In this document: piece by piece, positions 1-5,812 of the stretch
Numbering within the stretch: position 1 is the first letter of the stretch
How the letters are laid out: each line of letters opens with the position of its first letter
DNA from: Campylobacteraceae bacterium
GTDB taxonomy: Bacteria > Campylobacterota > Campylobacteria > Campylobacterales > Sulfurovaceae
Length of the DNA stretch: 11,962 bases
Reading direction: 5' to 3'
Assembly: GCA_027030605.1 (NCBI GenBank)
Contig: JALVEV010000108.1
Location: forward strand, 1 to 11,962
Translations under genes and position numbers: made by a program
Notes under the pieces: model-generated
The model's input: the letters and a program-made list of their open reading frames with translations, nothing else
The model's database searches: none
What the model was told of the DNA's origin: nothing

Positions 1-230
1 AAGGGTGTCCTGTTTGTAATAACTCTGGCTATGTTGGACGAGAGATGATTTCAGAGGTATTACCTATTTCAGAGACACTATCGAGCATGATTGCATCGGG
101 TGCTTCCAAAGAGGAGTTAACCAAACAGGCAGTTAAAGAGGGGTTTGTCTCTATGTTTCAAGATGGATTGAAAAAGGCTTTAGAGGGAAAAACAACCGTA
201 AAAGAGATTATAAGGGTGGCACGTTCATAA
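1..230 (+). CDS. gspE: Type II secretion / type IV pilus assembly ATPase, C-terminal fragment (GspE/PilB family)
   Basis: This is the 3' end of a gene that begins left of the window; the open frame runs from base 3 to the TAA at 228-230 (75 residues visible). It opens with GCPVCNNSGYVGR, which matches the second half of the Cys-rich zinc element near the C-terminus of GspE/PilB secretion ATPases, where the CxxC is followed by an SGYxGR-like stretch. The remainder (EVLPISETL, a GAS element, then an EGFVSMFQDGLKKALEGKTT stretch) is the usual family C-terminus. The family comprises hexameric cytoplasmic ATPases that power pseudopilus or pilus assembly. The Walker motifs lie outside the window. 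The stop overlaps the start of the next gene in TAATG, so the platform protein is probably translationally coupled. An internal ATG at 45 could be mistaken for a start, but the homology extends upstream of it. Whether the system is secretion, pilus or DNA uptake (compare the Cts proteins of Campylobacter) cannot be decided here. Confidence 0.88.
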   Translation, partial: GCPVCNNSGYVGREMISEVLPISETLSSMIASGASKEELTKQAVKEGFVSMFQDGLKKALEGKTTVKEIIRVARS

Positions 231-1474
231 TGAAGTATTTTAATGTAACCGTACTCTCAAAGGGTCGAAAACGTTTTGAGATGGTCAAAGCAGAGCATAA
301 GATGGCAGCTATTAAGATGGTAAAAAAAGCCAATCCTGGGCAGATGGTTCAAAAAGCAGAAGAGATACCTGCCCCAATGGGAGCTCAAATTGAAGAGATG
401 TTAGGAGGTTTTAAAAAAGGGTTTGAAAAGAAGATTGACCTCAACTCAAAAATCTCCTCTATACGTCAAATTGCCGTTATGACCGATGCAGGGATTTCGA
501 TTCACGATGCCATTACCGAAGTAGGAAACAATATGGAGAACCCTAAACTAAAAGAGATTTACTTAAAAATTGGGAACGATATTAATGCAGGTAAATCTAT
601 AGCAGACTCTATCGACCCCTATAAAGAGGAGTTTGGACATGTTGCTATTGCTATGACTAAGCTTGGTGAGCAGACAGGTAATATCTCTGGGGCATACTCA
701 AAGTTAGCTAATATTTTAGAAGATATTCGAGACAACCTCAAAAAGTTTAAAAAAGCGATTCGTACGCCACTTATTACCCTTGGAGCGATGGCAATTGCAT
801 TTACCATTATGATTATGGTAGTAGTTCCAAAGTTTAAAGAGATTTTTGAAAAGTTTGACCATGCTCTACCTCTTCCTACGCAGATACTTCTTTTTTTAGA
901 GAACATATTTAACAACTATGGACTTTATGTCCTTGGAGGCCTAATAGCTATTGTCTATGGTCTATTGCACTACTATAAAAATGATGAAAAATTTAAATAT
1001 AAAATTGATAAGCTCTTAGTTCATCCAAAATTTTATCTGATTCATAAAGTTATCTTTTTTGCGACTATGCATAAATATACTTTGGTCTTTTCAGAGTTGG
1101 TGAAGTCAGGAATTCCTGTCTCTGAAGCCCTAGATACAGCAGTTGGTATGGTAGATAACTCCTACATCAAAGATAAACTCTTAACAGTCAATGCTAACAT
1201 TGCAAGAGGTATCTCACTCTCTGATGCATTTGAGCAGACAGAGCTGTTTGAAAATATGCTTCTACAGATGATACGAGCAGGAGAGCAGGGTGGTCAACTC
1301 GATGCCATGTTAGACAAGGTAACAGAGTATTACGATGCACGTTTCCAAGACCTTATTGATAACTTGGCTACCTATATTGAGCCTATTATGATGTTCTTTA
1401 TTGCAGGGTTGGTTCTTTTAATGGCACTTGGAATCTTTATGCCTATGTGGGATTTAGGAAAAGCTGTGAAGTAG
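230..1474 (+). CDS. gspF: Type II secretion / type IV pilus inner-membrane platform protein (GspF/PilC family)
   Basis: A complete 414-residue protein of normal GspF/PilC length. It forms the inner-membrane platform on which the assembly ATPase acts. Two copies of the T2SSF domain can be seen, about residues 75-198 and 277-400. Each carries the family Gly-Glu element: KLGEQTGNISGAYSKL near 144-159 and RAGEQGGQLDAM near 349-360. Likely membrane segments are 179-199, 231-248 and 383-405, the usual three-helix pattern. The N-terminal 60 residues form the small basic cytoplasmic region typical of the family. The start ATG overlaps the stop of the upstream ATPase gene by one base, matching the standard E-F gene pair. 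No pseudopilin gene follows in the window; transcription probably ends at the hairpin just downstream. The naming as gspF rather than pilC or ctsF is a family-level choice. Confidence 0.93.
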   Translation: MKYFNVTVLSKGRKRFEMVKAEHKMAAIKMVKKANPGQMVQKAEEIPAPMGAQIEEMLGGFKKGFEKKIDLNSKISSIRQIAVMTDAGISIHDAITEVGNNMENPKLKEIYLKIGNDINAGKSIADSIDPYKEEFGHVAIAMTKLGEQTGNISGAYSKLANILEDIRDNLKKFKKAIRTPLITLGAMAIAFTIMIMVVVPKFKEIFEKFDHALPLPTQILLFLENIFNNYGLYVLGGLIAIVYGLLHYYKNDEKFKYKIDKLLVHPKFYLIHKVIFFATMHKYTLVFSELVKSGIPVSEALDTAVGMVDNSYIKDKLLTVNANIARGISLSDAFEQTELFENMLLQMIRAGEQGGQLDAMLDKVTEYYDARFQDLIDNLATYIEPIMMFFIAGLVLLMALGIFMPMWDLGKAVK

Positions 1475-1485
1475 AATAGATTTTT

Positions 1486-1509
1486 AGTTCGATGTTACTT
1501 CATCGAACT
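1486..1509. terminator. Hairpin between convergent genes, probable terminator
   Basis: A perfect 9-base-pair inverted repeat, AGTTCGATG (1486-1494) and CATCGAACT (1501-1509), with a TTACTT loop. It lies in the 41-base gap between the stops of gspF (plus) and the DUF445 gene (minus), where a terminator is expected. The plus-strand side is followed after a few bases by TTTT (1514-1517), a weak U-tract; the minus-strand side has no good U-tract. It may therefore stop mainly plus-strand transcription or serve as a 3'-end stabiliser. Confidence 0.55.
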
Positions 1510-1515
1510 CAGGTT

Positions 1516-2217
1516 TTAAACTAGAAATGAAGAGATAAAGCCAATAATACCACCAAAAACACCACCCCAAACAACAAGCCATCCTAAATGTGTATGTATA
1601 AGCTCATGTACTAAGTCACTAACCATACTAGGTGTTAAGTCGTTTAGACGATTTGTAATAAGTTCTTCAATGGTATTTAGAACGTCATCATTTAGAGAAG
1701 AGTTTTCTAAATGGTGGTTGATTTGTGCTTTGAAAGTATCAGAACTTACAATGCCAACTACAGCAGATTTTAGTTTGTTTGAAAATGGCTCTCTAAGGGG
1801 TTCTAATGCCTCTTCTCCTCCAAACATATTGAGCATATTTCCAAGTTTTGACTCCATGACACTTTGGCTAAGGGCATTGAAAGCAGGAGAGAAGTCAGCA
1901 GACTCAACCAAAGGAGCAAGGTCTATCTTTTTCTCTTCACCTTGAAAAAAAGCAGAGAGTTGCTCTTTTGTGAAGAACTGCTTCATAATCATATCTTTTA
2001 TAGAGGCTTTAAAGCTCTCAAAGTTCTCCTCAATAACTCCTGAACCATAAAGAAGAGGGACTTTGTTAAAGAGCATAAAGATAGCGAGTTGGTTGGTAAT
2101 GGCTCCTGAAAAAGCAAAGAGACCTGTGTAGAGAATAGGGTTAACACCCGAAGCCCAACCAACACCAATAAGTGCAACAGAGAGAACATCAGTCAAAGTC
2201 GATTTTGAAATATTCAT
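1516..2217 (-). CDS. DUF445 family membrane protein
   Basis: A 233-residue integral membrane protein. The N-terminus has two hydrophobic stretches (about 8-24 and 28-50) containing GAITNQLAIFMLF, the DUF445 signature in which a small-residue helix leads to a TNxxAIxMLF motif. The middle (60-200) is a helical soluble region, and the C-terminus ends with HLGWLVVWGGVFGGIIG (210-226), the characteristic DUF445 closing helix. The family is widespread (B. subtilis YheB is a relative) but, to my knowledge, has no established biochemical function. The start ATG (2215-2217) directly abuts the stop of the HAD gene upstream, with a GGAG ribosome site inside the end of that gene. It is thus the last gene of the psd-HAD-DUF445 unit. 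Association with a phospholipid-synthesis gene hints at a membrane-related role, but that is inference. Confidence 0.85.
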   Translation of the reverse strand: MNISKSTLTDVLSVALIGVGWASGVNPILYTGLFAFSGAITNQLAIFMLFNKVPLLYGSGVIEENFESFKASIKDMIMKQFFTKEQLSAFFQGEEKKIDLAPLVESADFSPAFNALSQSVMESKLGNMLNMFGGEEALEPLREPFSNKLKSAVVGIVSSDTFKAQINHHLENSSLNDDVLNTIEELITNRLNDLTPSMVSDLVHELIHTHLGWLVVWGGVFGGIIGFISSFLV

Positions 2218-2847
2218 CTATAACTCCAATATTTTCTCTTTTAGTTTATCAATTGAATGAATGGCATCTTCATAGTCTGAAAAGCCCCAATTTATCATAA
2301 TATAGTCCATATTTAAGCTGTTAGCTGCCATCAGGTCTCGTTCACTGTCTCCTACAAATATGGCTTCCTCTGCCTTAACATTGGTATCTTTGAGATTCTT
2401 CTCTAACATATCTGGAGCAGGTTTTCCTCGTCCTACATCATCATAACAAGCAATACTTGAAAAGAACTCAAGAATCTTTAAGTGACTAAGTGACTCAAGT
2501 GTTGAACCACGATAGGCATTGGTAGCCACAGCAAGAGAGTAGCCTCTCTCTTTTAGCTCTTTGAGTAGCTCTTCGATACCATCATAGAGTTGTAACTCTT
2601 TTTCGTGATTGTTGGTGTAGTACTCAGAGAACCACTCCTCTTGTTGTGAAGAAAACTCCTCTGTCTCATAAAAAAAGAGGGCAGGGTTAAGCTCTGGGTC
2701 ATTGACTTTAGTTAAGATAACCTCTTTTGTCAAAGGAGCCAAAGAGAGTTTAGAACGTACATAGTTAATGGCATTGACAATGGTAATAGAGCTGTCTACA
2801 AGCGTACCATCCATATCAAAAATGACTAGTTTTTTTACGCTTTTCAT
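2218..2847 (-). CDS. HAD-superfamily hydrolase, phosphoglycolate phosphatase-like
   Basis: A 209-residue HAD phosphatase with all four motifs: motif I FDMDGTLVDS (nucleophile D11, acid/base D13), motif II around T109-N110 (AVATNAY), motif III lysine K142 (GRGKPAPDM) and motif IV VGDSERD (D167, D171). The helical cap between motifs I and II (about 20-90) places it in the C1-cap group that includes Gph phosphoglycolate phosphatases and PpaX/beta-phosphoglucomutase relatives. The substrate cannot be read from the sequence: phosphoglycolate, a pyrophosphate or another small phosphoester is possible. Its ATG overlaps the stop of psd by one base (TAATG on the minus strand), and its own stop touches the start of the DUF445 gene, so the three are very likely co-transcribed. 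It is a cytosolic enzyme with no signal peptide. Confidence 0.88.
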   Translation of the reverse strand: MKSVKKLVIFDMDGTLVDSSITIVNAINYVRSKLSLAPLTKEVILTKVNDPELNPALFFYETEEFSSQQEEWFSEYYTNNHEKELQLYDGIEELLKELKERGYSLAVATNAYRGSTLESLSHLKILEFFSSIACYDDVGRGKPAPDMLEKNLKDTNVKAEEAIFVGDSERDLMAANSLNMDYIMINWGFSDYEDAIHSIDKLKEKILEL

Positions 2848-3662
2848 TAGTGTAAAACTCCTATTGGTTCTGCAAATTTTACTTTTTGGTTAATGGTAAC
2901 CTTAGGAGTAAAAACCCCTTTTTGAGAGAAGAGTAGAATAGTAGAACCCATCTCAAACCATCCAAAGAGTTCACCTTTTTCTAAAGTTACATTCTCATAT
3001 TCATAATGTTTTGGTTCTCTAATATCTGAGTTAGTCTTAATACGCTCTTCAAAAGTGATTATCATTTTTCCTACATTTAAAGCTCCTACTAATACCATTA
3101 CAAAAGTATTTCCTTTTGTGTCTAAACACTCAAGAATAACACGTTCATTCTCTATAAAAAGCTCTTTTTTATTTCTTAGAAGTGGAAAATTAACAGGGTA
3201 GAGTTTTCCTGGAATGTGGGTTATAGACTTAATAGTTAAGGTATCAGGGGTATGATAACGGTGGTAATCTTTAGGTGAGAGATAGAGGTTTACAAATTGT
3301 CCACCATCTACAGCTTTAGAAGCCTCTTGATGATAAGAGCCAAAGAGTTTATCAATATTGTACTCCATACCTTTAATCTGATAGGCTTTCCCCTCTTTAA
3401 TCTCACCATAGTCGGTAACTAGAGCATCAACAGGTGAAATCATAATCTTTTCATCTGCAATAATCTCTCGTGGAGTAACAAAGGCTCTTGTAAAAAGTTT
3501 GTTAAGGGTTAAGTAGGAAGAGGGATTTTCAAATTCACTCATGTCTAAGCCCATAAGTTTAACATACCCATGGTTGATGAGTTGTTGAATAGGTCGTGGA
3601 AATTGTTTTGAAGCAAAATGCCCAAAAGCATTAGAGATAATGGAAGTATAGTGTTTTTTCAT
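2847..3662 (-). CDS. psd: Phosphatidylserine decarboxylase proenzyme
   Basis: A 271-residue proenzyme that converts phosphatidylserine to phosphatidylethanolamine at the inner membrane. The self-cleavage motif is present as EMGST (237-241); cleavage between G239 and S240 would convert S240 into the pyruvoyl cofactor and give a large beta and a short alpha chain. The other catalytic triad members are visible: Asp79 in SPVDA and a histidine in LSPKDYHRYHTP (H134 or H137, H137 matching E. coli His147 best by spacing). The length fits bacterial Psd, slightly shorter than the E. coli enzyme. The start ATG at 3660-3662 has an AAGGA ribosome site 12 bases upstream and a TATAAT promoter about 33 bases upstream. 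It leads the psd-HAD-DUF445 operon, diverging from lptA. pssA is not in the window. Confidence 0.96.
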   Translation of the reverse strand: MKKHYTSIISNAFGHFASKQFPRPIQQLINHGYVKLMGLDMSEFENPSSYLTLNKLFTRAFVTPREIIADEKIMISPVDALVTDYGEIKEGKAYQIKGMEYNIDKLFGSYHQEASKAVDGGQFVNLYLSPKDYHRYHTPDTLTIKSITHIPGKLYPVNFPLLRNKKELFIENERVILECLDTKGNTFVMVLVGALNVGKMIITFEERIKTNSDIREPKHYEYENVTLEKGELFGWFEMGSTILLFSQKGVFTPKVTINQKVKFAEPIGVLH

Positions 3663-3694
3663 GTAAGTTTATATTCCTTATGATAATTGGCGAT

Positions 3695-3700
3695 ATTATA
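3695..3700 (-). promoter_or_regulatory. Promoter -10 box for psd operon
   Basis: The minus strand reads GCTATAATA with a perfect TATAAT at 3700-3695, about 33 bases upstream of the psd start. This would give a leader of roughly 25 bases containing the AAGGA site (3679-3675). No TTGACA-like -35 box is evident, as expected for sigma-70 promoters in Campylobacterota. Confidence 0.65.
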
Positions 3701-3767
3701 GCAGTTTATATTTTAGAATTTTGTATTAAAATTGGGCTAAACTCTTTATCATTTTTTTCTAACACGC

Positions 3768-3773
3768 TATAAT
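3768..3773 (+). promoter_or_regulatory. Promoter -10 box for lptA-engB-mrdA operon
   Basis: A perfect TATAAT inside GCTATAATA, 24 bases upstream of the lptA ATG. It is preceded by a T-rich stretch (3745-3760) rather than a -35 hexamer, which is the epsilonproteobacterial pattern. It is the only clear promoter seen before the tightly packed genes running to 8233, so it likely drives all six. The lptA ribosome site is weak (GGGA at 3786-3789). Confidence 0.65.
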
Positions 3774-3797
3774 AACATTAAAAATGGGATATTTTAT

Positions 3798-4262
3798 ATG
3801 AAACAACTAGTTATATTTTTTATGTTACTCCTCTATTCACCTCTTTTTGCAGATATTGTAGATATAAAAGCCGACCATTTCTATGCAAATAATATTAACC
3901 ATGAAGCATTCTTTGAGGGAGGTGCAAAGATTAAACAGGGGAGCAATGAAATAAATGCTTCAAAAGTAACTGTTTTTTTTAATGAGCAAAAAAAAGCCTT
4001 AAAGTATGAAGCCCAAGGAGCTGTTAAATTTGATTTAACTGAAAAAGGGATTCATTATAGAGGAGTCTCTAATAAGATTATCTATGCACCATCAAGTTCA
4101 AAATATTATTTTATAGGAGATGTGACATTGATTGATTTAACCAATAATAGAACAATAAAGGCAGATAAAGTCTCTTTAGATTTAAAGACAGGTCTAGCCG
4201 ATATTAAAGGAAGTTCAAAAAAACCTGTACATTTTAGATTTGAAATTGAGGATAGAAAATAA
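3798..4262 (+). CDS. lptA: LPS transport periplasmic protein LptA (OstA-like)
   Basis: A 154-residue exported protein. The N-terminus is a short signal peptide (K2, hydrophobic 4-16, SPLFA at 14-18) with likely cleavage after A18. The mature part is an LptA/OstA beta-jellyroll: VDIKADHFYANN leads, followed by repeated short beta strands with Asn/Gly turns (FEGGAKIKQGSNEINASKV, YEAQGAVKF, GVSNKIIYAP, YYFIGDVTLI, TIKADKVSLDL). In the Lpt machine LptA bridges LptC in the inner membrane to LptD in the outer membrane and conducts LPS along its groove. Length is near the family norm. Its stop overlaps the engB start in TAATG. No lptC lies directly upstream, since that side is the divergent psd gene. 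It heads the envelope operon. Confidence 0.88.
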   Translation: MKQLVIFFMLLLYSPLFADIVDIKADHFYANNINHEAFFEGGAKIKQGSNEINASKVTVFFNEQKKALKYEAQGAVKFDLTEKGIHYRGVSNKIIYAPSSSKYYFIGDVTLIDLTNNRTIKADKVSLDLKTGLADIKGSSKKPVHFRFEIEDRK

Positions 4263-4879
4263 TGGCAACACCTAGACTTGTAGATGCTCACTTTATGAAG
4301 TCAGCTCAGGCATTGGGCGATTCAGTAGACGATACTGTAAGTGAAGTGGTCTTTTTAGGACGTTCCAATGTAGGAAAAAGCTCTACTATTAATGGTTTAA
4401 CTTCTCGTAAAAATTTGGCAAAATCTTCAGCGACACCAGGTAAGACTCAGTTGATTAACTTTTTTGATATTCGCTATATTTATGATGAAAAAGATTGGAA
4501 TATTCGTTTTGTTGATTTACCTGGTTTTGGTTATGCAAAAGTCTCAAAAGAGCTTAAAGGAGTTTGGCAAAAAAATTTGGTTGAGTTTATAAAACATCGA
4601 GTCTCTATTCGTGTTTTTATTCACCTTCGTGATGCACGTCATCCTAATGCTCAGATAGATAAAGATGTTGATGAGTATGTTAAGAAGTTTATTCGTGGTG
4701 ACCAACTCTATTTAAATGTTTTTACAAAAATAGACAAGTTAAATATGAAAGAGAAAACAGCACTTAAGAGAAAATTTCCTGAGGCTATTACTATCTCAAA
4801 CTCTAAAAGGATTGGTTATGAACGTATTCATCAAAAAATTTTTGAACATATCTTTGGGGTTAATGAATGGTCAAATTAG
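4262..4879 (+). CDS. engB: Ribosome-biogenesis GTPase EngB (YihA/YsxC)
   Basis: A 205-residue TRAFAC-class GTPase with a complete set of G motifs: G1 GRSNVGKSS (33-41), G2 TPGKT (58-62), G3 DLPGFGYAK (85-93), G4 TKID (155-158) and G5 around SNSK (179-182). The GFGYAK extension of G3 and TPGKTQLINFF after G2 are diagnostic of EngB rather than Era or Der. The family assists late large-subunit assembly and is usually essential. The start overlaps the lptA stop by one base and its end overlaps the next gene by 13 bases, so it is translated within the same message. Full length, with no missing catalytic element. Confidence 0.96.
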   Translation: MATPRLVDAHFMKSAQALGDSVDDTVSEVVFLGRSNVGKSSTINGLTSRKNLAKSSATPGKTQLINFFDIRYIYDEKDWNIRFVDLPGFGYAKVSKELKGVWQKNLVEFIKHRVSIRVFIHLRDARHPNAQIDKDVDEYVKKFIRGDQLYLNVFTKIDKLNMKEKTALKRKFPEAITISNSKRIGYERIHQKIFEHIFGVNEWSN

Positions 4880-5334
4880 TTAAAGCAACACTTTTAGATA
4901 TTCCTTTCATGCAAGAAATGGTAGAACAAGAGGTAAAAGATGGGATTATTTTAGAGCGTAATGAAGATGAGGTTGCAACAAATATCCGTTCCTATGTTTT
5001 AGCAAAGATAGATGATGAATTAGTAGGTTATGCAGCATTGCATATTCACTCTTCACGTTTAGCTGAAATTCGTTCTTTAATTGTTTCAGAAAAGTATAGA
5101 GGGGAGAGTATAGGAAAAAAGATAGTTGAGTTTACTTTAAAAGAGGCAGAACAGTTAGGTGTTAGAGAAGAGGTATTGGTTTTAACTTATCTACCAGAGT
5201 TTTTTAAAAAAATGAATTTTATAGAGATTGCGAAAGAGAGTATCCCTGAACATAAAATTTGGACAGACTGTATTAAGTGTATCCATTTTCCTATTTGTAA
5301 TGAAGTCTCTTTAGTATACAAATTAGTAGGATAG
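4867..5334 (+). CDS. GNAT acetyltransferase, probable short N-acetylglutamate synthase
   Basis: A 155-residue single-domain GNAT acetyltransferase. The acetyl-CoA pyrophosphate loop is seen as YRGESIGKK (77-85; RxxGxG-type with Ser at the fourth position), after the beta-4 strand LAEIRSLIV. The C-terminal half, VLTYLPEFFKKMNF followed by HKIWTDCIKC, closely resembles the acetyltransferase part of ArgA-type N-acetylglutamate synthases, so the likely reaction is acetylation of glutamate as the first step of arginine synthesis. Single-domain synthases lacking the kinase-like arginine-sensing domain are known in Campylobacterota. The DCIKC...C pattern (C135, C138, C144) recurs in this subgroup as I recall it. 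The start ATG at 4867 sits inside the end of engB. Other GNAT substrates remain possible; no other arginine gene is nearby. Confidence 0.75.
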   Translation: MVKLVKATLLDIPFMQEMVEQEVKDGIILERNEDEVATNIRSYVLAKIDDELVGYAALHIHSSRLAEIRSLIVSEKYRGESIGKKIVEFTLKEAEQLGVREEVLVLTYLPEFFKKMNFIEIAKESIPEHKIWTDCIKCIHFPICNEVSLVYKLVG

Positions 5335-5341
5335 AGATAAA

Positions 5342-5812
5342 ATGGCACTAAGCAACTATAAAAAATTTGATGATGAAAAAAGTTTAAATTTTGTTCAAAA
5401 GTTACTACTCTTCTTTTTTGTCTTTTTCTATCCTATGCTTGTCTCAATGTATACGATATTACCACCTTTAATTGGTTTAGCTGGATATCTTTTTATTGTT
5501 AATATAAAGAGTAAAAAAATCTACTCAATAAGTGCATTATTCTATTTAATCAATTTAGATTTAAACTTAACACTCCCACTCTTCTTTTCAATAGCGATTT
5601 CTGTTTTGATTTTAATGTTTATCTATGAACCTTTAAAGCGTTTGGTTCGTTGTCAGGTCTGTCTGCTTTTTGTACTTATTGTACTTATTGACCTCACATA
5701 TTATATGACTCTTTTTGTTTATGATTTTATCTTTAATGCTTCAACAGTTGTTGGAGATATGTTATTGGTTTATTATATTGTTATAGATATTTTACTTGGG
5801 ATGATGCTGTGA
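5342..5812 (+). CDS. Small multi-pass membrane protein, MreD-like by position
   Basis: A 156-residue, very hydrophobic protein with about five or six membrane segments (approximately 18-38, 40-56, 60-96 in one or two passes, 104-126 and 136-155) and a short charged cytoplasmic N-terminus. It has no motif I can name with confidence. Its size, topology and place immediately before mrdA (PBP2), overlapping it by four bases (GTGA), match MreD of other bacteria, which lies next to mrdA or mreC in the elongasome. Sequence similarity to classical MreD is weak by eye, so the assignment rests mainly on context. It begins 7 bases after the acetyltransferase stop. Confidence 0.6.
   Translation: MALSNYKKFDDEKSLNFVQKLLLFFFVFFYPMLVSMYTILPPLIGLAGYLFIVNIKSKKIYSISALFYLINLDLNLTLPLFFSIAISVLILMFIYEPLKRLVRCQVCLLFVLIVLIDLTYYMTLFVYDFIFNASTVVGDMLLVYYIVIDILLGMML

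Noticed and set aside
619..915. 98-codon minus-strand open frame opposite gspF
   Set aside because: It is antisense to a clear GspF protein and resembles nothing; a shadow frame.
1670..1945. 91-codon plus-strand open frame opposite the DUF445 gene
   Set aside because: It lies wholly antisense to a well supported gene, has a composition typical of a shadow frame and no recognisable domain.
3784..3801. Mini-ORF of five codons (ATG at 3784, TGA overlapping the lptA start)
   Set aside because: It could act as a leader for coupling, but it has no ribosome site of its own and is short enough to arise by chance in AT-rich sequence.
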